A stretch of DNA of 64,000 bases from Alphaproteobacteria bacterium (GCA_028281325.1 JANQKC010000035.1:248001-312000); one strand, 5' to 3'; positions 26,722 through 36,703 are shown, numbered from the stretch's first letter. Program-made: numbers and translations. The notes: a model not told the origin generated them from the sequence alone.

Positions 26722-29700
26722 ATGACCCAGGATCGGAAAAGCACGGGCCTATTGCGACGCCGGCGGTTTCTGCCGTTGTTCCTTACGCAGTTTCTCGGCG
26801 CGACAAATGACAGCCTGTTCAAGCAGGCATTGTTCATTCTGATCACCTTCCGCCTCGCGCAGGAACAAGGGCTGGACGGCGCGCTGCTCGTCGCCGCGGG
26901 CGGCGGCGTGTTCATTCTGCCGTTTTTTCTGTTTTCCGCGACCGCAGGACAGCTTGCCGACAAGTTCGACAAATCCCGGCTGATCCGCATCATCAAGACG
27001 GGCGAGATCGCGATCATGCTGCTCGCCGCGGTGGGTTTCTATTACGACCACGTCGGTTTTCTGATGACGGTGCTGTTCCTGATGGGGGCGCAGTCTTCCT
27101 TCTTCGGCCCTGTGAAGTTCAGCATTCTGCCGGACCATCTCCCGTCGGAGGATCTTGTCCTCGGCAACGCCTATATCGAAGCCGGCACCTTCCTGGCCAT
27201 CCTGATCGGCACCATCGCCGGCGGATTGCTGATTTTGCCGGAACATGGCGGTGTCATCGTGTCGACGACGGTCATCATCCTCGCCGTCGTCGGCCTGATC
27301 ACCAGCCTCGCAATTCCAAGCGCGCCGCCGCCGGTCCCGGGGCTGCGAATCAACCCGAATGTCGGCGCGGAAACCTGGGCGACGATGAAACACGCGTTCG
27401 AGCACCGGGATATCCGGCTCTCGATCCTCGGCATTTCCTGGTTCTGGCTGTTCGGCGCGACCTACCTGACGCAACTGGCGCCATTCGCGCGAGAGTATCT
27501 CTACGCCGACGAACAGGTCGTCACCTTTTTCATGACGCTTTTCTCGATTGGAATCGGCGTGGGGTCGATGCTGTGCCACCGGCTGCTCAAGGGTGAGATC
27601 AGCGCGCGTTTCGTGCCGTTCGGCGCGGTCGGCATGGCGGTCTTCTCGCTCGATCTATATTTCGCCGGCCAGTCCAGCGTCGTGGGAACGGGCGAGCTTG
27701 CCAACCTGGCCGCTTTTCTCGCCCAACCCTGGAATTGGCGGATTGTCGCCGATTTGCTGCTGATCGCCATCTGCGGCGGCGTTTACATCGTGCCGCTCTA
27801 CACGATCATGCAAACGCGGGGCGACCCTAGCCACCGGTCCCGCACCGTCGCGGCGAACAATATTCTGAATGCCTTTTTCATGGTGATCGGCGCCGTTGCG
27901 GTCTCCGCGATGCTGCTGTCCGGCTTCACGATTCCGCAAATCTTCCTCGCCATCGCCGGCCTCACCATGATCGTCGCCGTCTACATCTGCGGGCTGCTGC
28001 CGCATGAGATAGTGAAGGTCGGCGCGGCGTCGGTGCTCCGTGCGCTCTATCGCGTCGAGGTCAAAGGCCTCGAACATTACAAAGCGGCCGGCGACCGCGC
28101 CGTCATCGTGGTCAACCATGTGTCCTTGCTCGACGGCATCCTGCTTGCGGCCTTCCTGCCGGGCACGGCTACCTTCGCCGTCAACACGCATATCGCCCGG
28201 CAATGGTGGGCCAAACCTTTCCTCGCGATGGTCGACGCCTTTCCGATGGACCCGACCAAGCCGATGGCGGCCAAATCCCTGATCAAGGCGGTGCAATCGG
28301 GCAAACGCTGCGTGGTCTTTCCCGAAGGGCGGATCACCGTGACCGGCGCGCTGATGAAGGTCTATGAGGGGCCGGGCGTGATCGCCGACAAGGCGGACGC
28401 GCCGATCGTGCCGATACGGCTGGACGGCGCGCAATTCACGCCTTTCTCGCGGATCCGCGACAAGGTGCGGACCCGCCTCTTTCCGAAGATCACGATCACG
28501 GTACTGGAACCGCGCGACTTCGACATTCCCGGCGATATCAAAGGTCGTACCCGCCGCCATCTGGCGGGCACCCGGCTACACGATGTGATGTCGGAGATGA
28601 TCTTCACGACCTGCGACACGGATAAAACACTGTTCGGCGCGTTGCTCGATGCGCGGCGCGCGCATGGCCGCAAGCATGCGGTCGTCGAGGACGTTCAGCG
28701 CCGCCCGCTCAACTACCGCCGTATCGTGATCGGCAGCCTGGTATTGGGCCGTCGCTTTGCCCAGCAGACTGCACGTAGCGATTTCGTCGGCATGCTGCTG
28801 CCCAATTCGGCGGGCGCCGCGGTAAGCTTCTTCGCCTTGCAAGCGTATGGCCGCGTCCCCGCGATGCTGAACTACTCGGTCGGGGTCGGCAACATGGTCT
28901 CCGCCTGCAAGATCGCGAAAATCGATACGATCATCACGTCGCGGCTTTTCGTGCGCGTCGCCAAGCTGACCGATGCGATCGCGACACTGTCCGAATATGC
29001 AACAATCGTCTACCTGGAAGATCTGCGGAAATCGCTGAGCCTGTCCGATAAGGCGCTGGGCGTGGTTAGCGCAGCTTTCGCGCGCGCGGTTCATGGCCGA
29101 CGCGACGCAACCGCCGACGATCCGGCCGTCGTCCTTTTCACCTCGGGGTCGGAAGGCACGCCGAAGGGCGTCGTCCTGAGTCACCGCAACCTTTTGTCGA
29201 ATCTGCATCAGCTCGGCGCGAAGGTCGACTTCAACCCGACGGACATCGTGTTCAACGCGTTACCTGTATTCCATTCCTTCGGAATGACCGGCGGCATGTT
29301 GTTGCCGATCCTGTCCGGCATCAAGACATTCCTGTACCCGTCGCCGCTGCATTACCGGATCGTTCCGGAGCTCGTGTACGACACCAACGCCACGATCATG
29401 TTCGGCACCGATACCTTCCTGATGGGCTATGCCCGCATGGCGCATTCATACGATTTTTACAGCGTCCGATATATCTTCGCTGGCGCGGAGAAAGTGAAAG
29501 ACGACACGCGGCAAGTTTGGGCGCAGAAGTTCGGCATCCGCATCTTCGAAGGATACGGCGCGACCGAGACATCGCCGGTGCTCGCCACCAACACGCCGAT
29601 GCATTACCGGGCCGGCACGGTCGGACGGTTCCTGCCGGGCATCCGCTGCAAGTTGGAGGACGTCCCAGGGATCGAAAAAGGCGGACGTTTGATGGTCTCC

Positions 29701-30177
29701 GGCCCCAACATAATGCTCGGCTATCTCCGCGCCGAAGCGCCCGGCGTCATCGAGCCGCCGGAAGACGGCTGGTACGACACCGGCGATATCGTTGAGATCG
29801 ATCTGGAGGGGTTCGTCACCATCGCCGGCCGGGCAAAGCGCTTCGCCAAGATTGCGGGCGAGATGGTCTCGCTCACGGCGGCGGAAAGCCACGCCGCCGA
29901 CTTGTGGCCCGAGTACCAGCACGCCGTAATCAGCGTTCCGGACGACCGAAAGGGCGAGGCCTTGGTGTTGATCACCGATAACCCGGACGCCACCCGCGAC
30001 GATTTGTTGAAGGCCGCCCAAGCGAAAGGGATCGCCGAACTGATGGTCCCCAAATCGGTCCATGTCACGGACACCGTACCGCTGCTCGGCACCGGCAAGA
30101 TCGACTATGTCGGCGTCCAGTCCCTGGCCGAAGCGCTACTCTCGGACTCCGTCCGCGCGGCCGCTTCCGCGGACTAG
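26722..30177 (+). CDS. MFS - acyltransferase - acyl-ACP/CoA ligase fusion (LplT/Aas type)
   Basis: A 1151-residue three-module protein. Residues about 10-425 are an MFS carrier resembling lysophospholipid flippase LplT. Residues about 440-640 are a PlsC-type acyltransferase with NHVSLLDG (H-x4-D, near 465) and FPEGRITVTG (near 533). Residues about 660-1150 are an AMP-forming acyl ligase with LFTSGSEGTPKG (near 806) and YGATETSP. Together it would flip lysophospholipids inward and reacylate them using an activated fatty acid, doing the work of E. coli LplT plus Aas. Upstream GGGAGG supports the ATG. It is the third gene of the tetR operon. Confidence 0.9.
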   Translation: MTQDRKSTGLLRRRRFLPLFLTQFLGATNDSLFKQALFILITFRLAQEQGLDGALLVAAGGGVFILPFFLFSATAGQLADKFDKSRLIRIIKTGEIAIMLLAAVGFYYDHVGFLMTVLFLMGAQSSFFGPVKFSILPDHLPSEDLVLGNAYIEAGTFLAILIGTIAGGLLILPEHGGVIVSTTVIILAVVGLITSLAIPSAPPPVPGLRINPNVGAETWATMKHAFEHRDIRLSILGISWFWLFGATYLTQLAPFAREYLYADEQVVTFFMTLFSIGIGVGSMLCHRLLKGEISARFVPFGAVGMAVFSLDLYFAGQSSVVGTGELANLAAFLAQPWNWRIVADLLLIAICGGVYIVPLYTIMQTRGDPSHRSRTVAANNILNAFFMVIGAVAVSAMLLSGFTIPQIFLAIAGLTMIVAVYICGLLPHEIVKVGAASVLRALYRVEVKGLEHYKAAGDRAVIVVNHVSLLDGILLAAFLPGTATFAVNTHIARQWWAKPFLAMVDAFPMDPTKPMAAKSLIKAVQSGKRCVVFPEGRITVTGALMKVYEGPGVIADKADAPIVPIRLDGAQFTPFSRIRDKVRTRLFPKITITVLEPRDFDIPGDIKGRTRRHLAGTRLHDVMSEMIFTTCDTDKTLFGALLDARRAHGRKHAVVEDVQRRPLNYRRIVIGSLVLGRRFAQQTARSDFVGMLLPNSAGAAVSFFALQAYGRVPAMLNYSVGVGNMVSACKIAKIDTIITSRLFVRVAKLTDAIATLSEYATIVYLEDLRKSLSLSDKALGVVSAAFARAVHGRRDATADDPAVVLFTSGSEGTPKGVVLSHRNLLSNLHQLGAKVDFNPTDIVFNALPVFHSFGMTGGMLLPILSGIKTFLYPSPLHYRIVPELVYDTNATIMFGTDTFLMGYARMAHSYDFYSVRYIFAGAEKVKDDTRQVWAQKFGIRIFEGYGATETSPVLATNTPMHYRAGTVGRFLPGIRCKLEDVPGIEKGGRLMVSGPNIMLGYLRAEAPGVIEPPEDGWYDTGDIVEIDLEGFVTIAGRAKRFAKIAGEMVSLTAAESHAADLWPEYQHAVISVPDDRKGEALVLITDNPDATRDDLLKAAQAKGIAELMVPKSVHVTDTVPLLGTGKIDYVGVQSLAEALLSDSVRAAASAD

Positions 30178-30178
30178 A

Positions 30179-31369
30179 TCAACGCGTCGACGGCGCGGCG
30201 TTACCGCCATGCGCGAGATAGTCGAGCGCCGCGGCGACGCCTTTCTTCTCATGCGGCACGCCGGCGAGCCCAAGCCCCATTTCGACGCCGCACAACGTAC
30301 CGGCCAGCATCAATTCGTTGAAGTCGCCGAGATGGCCGATCCGAAACACCTTGCCCGCGACCTTGCCAAGTCCGTTGCCGAGCGACATGTCGAAATTCTC
30401 GAGCACGACCTTGCGGAAGGCGTCGGCGTCATGGCCTTCCGGCATCAGCACGGCGGTCAAGGAACTGGAATACTCGCGCTCGTCCTGGCACAGGATTTCC
30501 AACCCCCAGCCCCGCACGGCGCGGCGGGTCGCCTCGGCGAAGCGATCATGCCGGGCAAAAACATTCTCCAGTCCCTCTTCGTTCAGCATGTCGATCGCTT
30601 CCTTGAGACCGTAGAGCAGATTCGTCGCCGGGGTCGACGGGAAATACCCCGTCGCATTAGGGCCGCGCATCGCCTCCCAAGACCAATAGGACTTCGCCAT
30701 GCCGGACGTCTCGGCCGCGCGGCGCGCCTTCTCGCTCACGGCATTGAATCCGAGCCCCGGCGGCAGCATCAGCCCCTTCTGCGAACCGCCGATCGTGACA
30801 TCCACCCCCCATTCGTCATGCCGGTAATCGATCGACGCCAGCGACGAGATCGTATCCACCAGTAACAACGCAGGATGCTTGGCCGCGTCGATCGCCTTTC
30901 GGACATCGGCGATGCGTGACGTGGCGCCGGTCGAGGTCTCGTTGTGGACGACGCACACCGCCTTGATCGCGTGATCCTTGTCCTCGGCCAAATGGCTCTC
31001 CAGCGCATCGGGGTCCACGCCATGCCGCCAATCGCCCCCGATGAAGACCGGGTCCAGTTGCAGGCGCTCGGCAAGCTCATGCCACAAGGTCGCAAACTGG
31101 CCCGTCTCATACATCAGGACCTTGTCGCCCGGCGACAGCGTGTTGACCAATGCAGCCTCCCAGGCGCCGGTGCCGGAGGACGGCAGAATGAACACCTCGC
31201 TCTCCGTCTTGAAGACGCCCTTCATGCCTTGCAACACCTCAAGGCCCAGACGCCCGAAATCGGGACCGCGGTGGTCGATGGTGGGATGGTCCATGGCGCG
31301 CAACACCCGGTCCGGCACATTCGTGGGACCCGGGATCTGTAGGAAATGCCGGCCGCTTCGATGAGGCAT
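30179..31369 (-). CDS. Alanine/serine-glyoxylate aminotransferase family protein
   Basis: A 396-residue class V PLP aminotransferase. It begins HFLQIPGPTNVPDRVLRAMDHPTIDHRGPDF, typical of SgaA-type enzymes, and carries the cofactor lysine in GGSQKGLMLPPGLG (about 190-203). It moves an amino group from serine or alanine to glyoxylate, making glycine. The ATG at 31369 has GGAG 9 bases upstream. It is divergent from the YdiJ-like dehydrogenase, with two palindromes between them, so glycolate or another hydroxyacid may be oxidised by one and its glyoxylate aminated by the other. Confidence 0.92.
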   Translation of the reverse strand: MPHRSGRHFLQIPGPTNVPDRVLRAMDHPTIDHRGPDFGRLGLEVLQGMKGVFKTESEVFILPSSGTGAWEAALVNTLSPGDKVLMYETGQFATLWHELAERLQLDPVFIGGDWRHGVDPDALESHLAEDKDHAIKAVCVVHNETSTGATSRIADVRKAIDAAKHPALLLVDTISSLASIDYRHDEWGVDVTIGGSQKGLMLPPGLGFNAVSEKARRAAETSGMAKSYWSWEAMRGPNATGYFPSTPATNLLYGLKEAIDMLNEEGLENVFARHDRFAEATRRAVRGWGLEILCQDEREYSSSLTAVLMPEGHDADAFRKVVLENFDMSLGNGLGKVAGKVFRIGHLGDFNELMLAGTLCGVEMGLGLAGVPHEKKGVAAALDYLAHGGNAAPSTR

Positions 31370-31387
31370 CGTTTTATACTCCAAAAT

Positions 31388-31397
31388 TTGCATGCAA
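31388..31397. promoter_or_regulatory. Palindrome TTGCATGCAA, operator half of a pair
   Basis: A perfect 10-bp palindrome 18 bp before the aminotransferase start. The same 10-mer recurs at 31493-31502, centre to centre 105 bp away, about ten helical turns, in an AT-rich divergent promoter. The GntR/FCD gene at 34488 is the natural candidate to bind both. Confidence 0.65.
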
Positions 31398-31488
31398 TTT
31401 ATACAAACCGATCAGCCTTTCTCCAAACGATTTTTTAAATTGTTTATTTTCATATATTTACTAACAATTCCAAAAAACCTAGGTGTTG

Positions 31489-31506
31489 CATTTTGCATGC
31501 AAAATG
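31489..31506. promoter_or_regulatory. Perfect 18-bp palindrome, operator half of a pair
   Basis: CATTTTGCATGCAAAATG is self-complementary over 18 bp and contains the TTGCATGCAA core found at 31388-31397. It lies 38 bp before the dehydrogenase start. Such sites are typical for FCD-type GntR dimers; looping between the pair is possible. Confidence 0.7.
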
Positions 31507-31544
31507 GTATTTTGCTTAGAGCTTCAGCGCAATCAGAGATGCCA

Positions 31545-34469
31545 ATGACGAAAAATCCGCTTATCGGCGACAGCGCCCTCGCCGCGACCCTGCGCCGGGA
31601 AATCGAAGGCGATGTGCTGTTCGATGCTTTCAGCCGCGGGCGCTACAGCACCGATGCATCGCATTACCAGATCGAACCGATCGGCGTGGTCGTGCCCAAA
31701 TCCGAGGCGGATATCCGGCGGTCGATCGAAATCGCCGCGGACAGGGGTATCCCGGTCCTGCCGCGCGGCGGCGGCACCTCCCAGTGCGGACAGACCGTCG
31801 GCGAAGCGCTGGTCATCGACGTCAGCAAGCATCTCAACAACATCGTCGAATTCGATCCCGATGCCGAACGGATTACCGTACAGCCGGGCGTGGCGCTCGA
31901 TCAGCTGAACGGCGTCCTTAACCGCCATGGCCTCATGTTCATGGTGGACGTGTCGACCTCCAGTCGGGCGACCATCGGCGGCATGACCGGCAACAACAGT
32001 TGCGGCGCGCGCTCGATCGAGTACGGCACGATGCGCGACAACGTGCACGGCATCGACGCGATCCTGGCGGACGGCAGCCGCCATCACTTCGGCGCGATCA
32101 AGATGGACGCGGATGCGCCGGAGACATCCGCCGAGTTCCGTCAACTCAGCAAGAAGCTGGTCGACCTGGGCGCGCGCGAGGCCGATGAAATCCGAGACAA
32201 GTTCCCGCCCCTGATGCGGCGGGTCGGCGGCTATAACATCGACGCCTTGGTCCCCGGCCATTCGAACCGGCCGGGTGCCGCGGACGTCAACCTCGCGCAT
32301 CTTCTGGTCGGGTCCGAAGGCACCCTCGCGTTTTCGACCGCCATCGACCTGAAGCTGCACCGCCTCCCCAAACATAAGGTCTTGGGCATCTGCCACTTCC
32401 CGACCTTCTACAAGGCTATGGAGTCGACGCAGCATATCGTGAAGCTGGGCCCGACCGCGGTCGAACTGGTCGACCGCACGATGATGGACCTGGCCCGTGA
32501 CATTCCGATTTTCCGCCCGACCATCGAACGCTTCGTGCAGGGCGAGCCCGATGCCTTGCTGCTGGTGGAATTCGCAGGCGACAGCGAAGAGGAACAACTC
32601 GCCAAACTGCATCAGCTCGACGAGTTGATGGGCGATATGGGTTTCCCCAACGCGGTGGTGAAGGCGGTGAGCGCGGCGGATCAAAAGGAATTCTGGGAAG
32701 TCCGGAAGTCTGGCCTCAACATCATGATGTCGATGAAGGGCGACGGGAAACCGATTTCCTTCATCGAGGATTGCGCCGTTCCACTGGAAGATCTGGCGGA
32801 ATACACCGATCGCCTGACCCGGGTCTTCGAGAAGTACGACACCAAAGGCACGTGGTATGCGCACGCCTCGGTCGGCTGCCTGCATGTCCGGCCGATCGTC
32901 AATCTGAAGGAAGAGGAAGGCGCGAAGAAAATGCGCGCCATCGCCGAGGAAGCCTTCGCCATGGTGCGGGAGTACAAGGGCTCCCACTCGGGCGAGCATG
33001 GCGACGGTTTGGTTCGCTCGGAGTTTCACGAAGCGATGTTCGGACCGCGCATGACCCGATCCTTCGAGGAAGTGAAGGACCTGTTCGACCCCAAGGGCCT
33101 GTTGAATCCGGGAAAGATCGTACGGCCGCCAAAGATGGACGACCGGTCGCTGTTCCGTTTCAAACCCGGCTATACGGTCCAGCCGATCGATACGGTTCTC
33201 GATTGGTCGGACTGGGGCGGATTAGGCGGCGCGGTCGAGATGTGCAACAACAACGGCGCCTGCCGGAAGTTCGACGCCAACGTCATGTGCCCTTCCTTCC
33301 GCGCGACCGGCGAAGAGCAGCACCTCACCCGCGGACGCGCCAACACGCTGCGCCTCGCGTTGTCGGGCCAGCTTGGCGACGGTGCTTTCACCTCAGACGA
33401 AATGCACGACACCATGAAGCTTTGCGTCGGCTGCAAGGGCTGCAAGCGCGAATGCCCGACGGGCGTGGACATGGCCCGCATGAAGATCGAGTTCCTGCAC
33501 CACTACCGCCAGAAGAACGGCCTGACGCTGCAGGACCGACTGGTCGGCTATCTGCCGCGCTATGCGCCATGGGCGACCCGCCTGAGCGGCCTTGCGAATT
33601 TACGCGACCGTATCCCCGGCTTCGCCTGGCTGTCGGAAAAGGTCGCCGGGTTCAGCCGGAGGCGCAAGCTGCCACGCTGGCGGCGGGATTATTTCCGACC
33701 CACCGGACCGGCGTCGTTCTCGGCGGATGGCAAAGACGTCGTCCTGCTCGCCGACACGTTCAACACCTATTTCGAGCCGGAGAACGCGCGCGCCGCGTCG
33801 CGGGTGCTGCAAGCCGCCGGCTATGCCGTCCACACGCCGAAAGCCGACGACGGCGACCGGCCCTTGTGCTGCGGGCGTACCTTCCTGGCGGTCGGCCTCG
33901 TCGACGAAGCCAAACGCGAAGCGCAACGCACGCTGAAGGCGCTCAAGCCTTTCGTCGAGCGCGGCGTGCCGATCGTGGGCCTCGAACCCTCCTGCCTCTT
34001 CACCCTGCGGGACGAGTTCACGGCCATGCTGCCCGGCGACGACACCGATGCGTTGGCCGGCCAAGCGAAACTGCTGGAAGAGTTCCTTGCCGAGCGGGCC
34101 GCGGAGAACGACCTTACCCTTCCCTTGAAACCACTCGATGCAAAGGAAGCCGTGCTGCACGGACACTGCCATCAAAAGGCGTTCGCCGCCATGGGCGCGG
34201 TGGAAACGGTGTTGCGCCTGGTTCCCGGCTTGAACGTGCGCACGATCCCGTCGAGCTGTTGCGGCATGGCCGGCGCGTTCGGATACGACGCGGAGAATTA
34301 CGATATCTCCATGAAGATGGCGGAACTATCGCTGCTCCCGGCGGTGCGCGAAACGCCGGACGAGACCTTGGTCGTCGCCGACGGAACGAGTTGCCGCCAT
34401 CAAATCGCCGACGGCGCGGATCGGAATGCAATTCATGTCGCCCGCGTCCTGGAAGCCGCGTTACCCTAG
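31545..34469 (+). CDS. FAD-binding and Fe-S oxidoreductase, YdiJ/D-2-hydroxyacid dehydrogenase-like
   Basis: A 974-residue fusion of a GlcD/Dld-type FAD enzyme with an Fe-S reductase. The N-terminal PCMH FAD domain (LPRGGGTSQCGQTVG, MTGNNSCGARSIEYGT) is followed by the FAD-oxidase C domain (ending GEHGDGLVRSEF, DPKGLLNPGKIV). A ferredoxin-like part follows, with CVGCKGCKRECP near 625-640, and two CCG domains (CCGRTFLAVG, SSCCGMAGAFGYD). It resembles E. coli YdiJ, a D-2-hydroxyglutarate dehydrogenase, but D-lactate or glycolate are possible. The frame is open to 31392, but AGAG before the ATG at 31545 and the operator position favour this start. Confidence 0.88.
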   Translation: MTKNPLIGDSALAATLRREIEGDVLFDAFSRGRYSTDASHYQIEPIGVVVPKSEADIRRSIEIAADRGIPVLPRGGGTSQCGQTVGEALVIDVSKHLNNIVEFDPDAERITVQPGVALDQLNGVLNRHGLMFMVDVSTSSRATIGGMTGNNSCGARSIEYGTMRDNVHGIDAILADGSRHHFGAIKMDADAPETSAEFRQLSKKLVDLGAREADEIRDKFPPLMRRVGGYNIDALVPGHSNRPGAADVNLAHLLVGSEGTLAFSTAIDLKLHRLPKHKVLGICHFPTFYKAMESTQHIVKLGPTAVELVDRTMMDLARDIPIFRPTIERFVQGEPDALLLVEFAGDSEEEQLAKLHQLDELMGDMGFPNAVVKAVSAADQKEFWEVRKSGLNIMMSMKGDGKPISFIEDCAVPLEDLAEYTDRLTRVFEKYDTKGTWYAHASVGCLHVRPIVNLKEEEGAKKMRAIAEEAFAMVREYKGSHSGEHGDGLVRSEFHEAMFGPRMTRSFEEVKDLFDPKGLLNPGKIVRPPKMDDRSLFRFKPGYTVQPIDTVLDWSDWGGLGGAVEMCNNNGACRKFDANVMCPSFRATGEEQHLTRGRANTLRLALSGQLGDGAFTSDEMHDTMKLCVGCKGCKRECPTGVDMARMKIEFLHHYRQKNGLTLQDRLVGYLPRYAPWATRLSGLANLRDRIPGFAWLSEKVAGFSRRRKLPRWRRDYFRPTGPASFSADGKDVVLLADTFNTYFEPENARAASRVLQAAGYAVHTPKADDGDRPLCCGRTFLAVGLVDEAKREAQRTLKALKPFVERGVPIVGLEPSCLFTLRDEFTAMLPGDDTDALAGQAKLLEEFLAERAAENDLTLPLKPLDAKEAVLHGHCHQKAFAAMGAVETVLRLVPGLNVRTIPSSCCGMAGAFGYDAENYDISMKMAELSLLPAVRETPDETLVVADGTSCRHQIADGADRNAIHVARVLEAALP

Positions 34470-34487
34470 AAGGACACAAGGAATCAA

Positions 34488-35189
34488 GTGACCGCGACCG
34501 AAGACGAAACAGCCAAACCATCGGGCAAGCCGCGCTATGACGATGTGGTCTCGGGAATCCGTGATCTGATCGTCGAAGGCGAACTCGCCCCCGGGTCGCA
34601 TATTGCGGAACGCGTGCTCTGCGAGCGCTTCGGCGTCTCCCGAACGCCGCTGCGCGAGGCCTTAAAGGTCCTCGCGTCGGAAGGACTGATCGAACTCGCG
34701 CCCAATCGCGGCGCCCATGTTCTGCAACTCACCGAAGCGGACGTGGAAGAGATGTTCGAAGTGATGGGCACGCTCGAGGCGCTGGCCGGCGAACTTGCGG
34801 CCAAGCGCATCACCGGCGAGCAATTGGCCGAGGTCAAGGCCCTGCACTACCAAATGGCGCTCCACTTCACGCGGGGCGAATTGATGCCCTATTTCCGATT
34901 GAACCAGGAAATCCACGGCAAGATCTTCGAGGTCGCCGGCAACCGAACGCTCATGTCCGTCTACCGCGGTATCGCCGGCCGAATCCGCCGAGCCCGGTAC
35001 GTCGCCAACAATTCGAAGTCGCGCTGGGCCGAAGCGCTCGACGAGCACGAACAAATCCTCACCGCGTTGGAAACGCGCGACGGCGACGCGCTCGGCACGA
35101 TCCTGAAAGACCATCTGCGCAAAACCTGCGAGACGGTCAAGCAGGCGCTCCGCGAGGACAAAACGGCAGGGTCGGCCGCCGCCGAATAA
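34488..35189 (+). CDS. GntR-family regulator, FCD type
   Basis: A 233-residue regulator with an N-terminal winged helix (about 15-80: ERFGVSRTPLREALKVLASEGLIELAPNRGAHV) and an all-helical FCD ligand domain (about 90-220). FCD proteins commonly respond to small organic acids, often using a metal site of Asp/His residues. It starts with GTG 18 bases after the dehydrogenase stop, with AAGGA upstream, so it is cotranscribed with it. Likely targets are the twin TTGCATGCAA sites before the dehydrogenase and the aminotransferase. Confidence 0.9.
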   Translation: MTATEDETAKPSGKPRYDDVVSGIRDLIVEGELAPGSHIAERVLCERFGVSRTPLREALKVLASEGLIELAPNRGAHVLQLTEADVEEMFEVMGTLEALAGELAAKRITGEQLAEVKALHYQMALHFTRGELMPYFRLNQEIHGKIFEVAGNRTLMSVYRGIAGRIRRARYVANNSKSRWAEALDEHEQILTALETRDGDALGTILKDHLRKTCETVKQALREDKTAGSAAAE

Positions 35190-36623
35190 CTAGGCCGCCA
35201 GCGCCTTGATGTCCGGCAACGGCCGGGCGAGGTCGGCATTCTCCGCAAACAACGCTTCCAACGCCTTCGCGACGCCGAGCACGAAACGGTCGTTATAGTG
35301 TTTGCCGCAAATCTGGATGCCGAAGGGCGCGCCGCTTGGTTCCAGGCCGCAAGGCAACGCGGTGACCGGATTGCCGGGAATGGTCAGTCCCCATGTCATG
35401 GCCAACCACTCGAAGTAATTATCGAGTTTGATGCCATTGACCTCGTCGCAGTAGAGCTGCTCGACCGGGAACGGCGGAATGGCGACAGCCGGGCAAATCA
35501 GGATGTCCACGTCGTCGAAGAAACGCTGCGTCGCGCGGAACAAGTTTGTCTGTTCCGCCAGCGCCCAGGTGGTTTCCTCGCCGGTGAGCTGAAGCGCCAT
35601 TTCATAGTTCGCGACCACATTCGGTCCCAACTGATCGCGTTTGTTCGTGTAATGATCGCGGTGCCGGGTCAGGAATTGCATTGCCCGCAGCACATGGTTC
35701 GTGCGCCGCACGGTTTTCAAGTCCGGCGCGCCGACGCTGCATTCCGCGAAGACCGATTTGAACAGCTCGACCCGATCCTTGAAGGTTTGCCGGATGCTGT
35801 TGTCCACATGGGCGAAACCCAGATCTTCCGATACCGCGACGCGAAGCTTGCTGAGGTCGACCTCGGGCACCGCGGCAAATTCCGCGCCGTCGACCGGCGC
35901 GGACAGAGGATCCCGCCCGTCGTAGCGCGCCATGACGGACAGCATCAAGGCGGTGTCGTCGACGGTGCGGGCCATCGGCCCCTGAACGCCGAATGTCGTA
36001 TATCCGATTCCATGCTTTTCCGTCGGCACCAGCCCGGGCGTGCCGCGATGGGCGACAACGCCGCAGAAAGAGGCCGGGATGCGCAGGCTGCCGCCTGAAT
36101 CCGAGCCCGTGCACAGCGGCACCATGTCGGTCGCCAACGCCACGGCCGAACCGCCGGACGAGCCGCCGCAGATGCGCGAGGTGTCGAACGGGTTGCCGGT
36201 CGCCCCGTAAACGGGATTCTTCGTATTCGCACCGGCGCCGAATTCCGGCGTATTGGTCTTGCCGATGACAATCGCCCCCGCATTGCGCAGCGCGGCGACC
36301 ATGCTTTCGTCCTTATCCGGAACGTTATCCTGATAGATCGGCGATCCGTAGGAGGTCACCAGCCCGGCAGTGTCATTGAGGTCCTTCACGCCGAGCGGCA
36401 ACCCGTGCAACGGCGGCAAGGGGTCGCCCCGCATCACCGCATCCGTCGCGGCGCGGGCTTCGTCGCGTGCCCGCTCGTAGCAGGTGGCCACGACGGCATT
36501 GACGGACGCGTTCACCATCTCGATGCGCGCGATGCAAGATTCCAGCAATTCGATCGGGGAGAGCCGTTTGCGGCCGATCAAGCGCCGCGCTTCAACAGCA
36601 GTAAGCTCGCAAGGTTCGGTCAT
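35190..36623 (-). CDS. Amidase signature family protein
   Basis: A 477-residue amidase. The catalytic Ser-cisSer-Lys triad is in place: Lys in LPLGVKDLND (about 78-85), cis-Ser in GSSGGSAVALA (about 155-165) and the nucleophile region GSDSGGSLRIPASFCG (about 175-190). The substrate (aryl or aliphatic amide, carbamate) cannot be told. It could also be an A subunit of GatA type, but gatB/gatC are absent. ATG at 36623 with CGGAG upstream. Its stop directly abuts the convergent GntR gene. Confidence 0.9.
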   Translation of the reverse strand: MTEPCELTAVEARRLIGRKRLSPIELLESCIARIEMVNASVNAVVATCYERARDEARAATDAVMRGDPLPPLHGLPLGVKDLNDTAGLVTSYGSPIYQDNVPDKDESMVAALRNAGAIVIGKTNTPEFGAGANTKNPVYGATGNPFDTSRICGGSSGGSAVALATDMVPLCTGSDSGGSLRIPASFCGVVAHRGTPGLVPTEKHGIGYTTFGVQGPMARTVDDTALMLSVMARYDGRDPLSAPVDGAEFAAVPEVDLSKLRVAVSEDLGFAHVDNSIRQTFKDRVELFKSVFAECSVGAPDLKTVRRTNHVLRAMQFLTRHRDHYTNKRDQLGPNVVANYEMALQLTGEETTWALAEQTNLFRATQRFFDDVDILICPAVAIPPFPVEQLYCDEVNGIKLDNYFEWLAMTWGLTIPGNPVTALPCGLEPSGAPFGIQICGKHYNDRFVLGVAKALEALFAENADLARPLPDIKALAA

Positions 36624-36703
36624 GGGGATGCTCCGGGAACAGATCACGGCAGGGTCGCCGATCCACTTGTTCCTTCATAGCACGCCGTCTTATGGCCGCA
36701 CCA

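Noticed and set aside
32771-34540. Forward frame of 589 codons in another phase of the dehydrogenase
   Set aside because: Frame-shifted shadow of the FAD/Fe-S enzyme; composition dominated by Arg and Gly.
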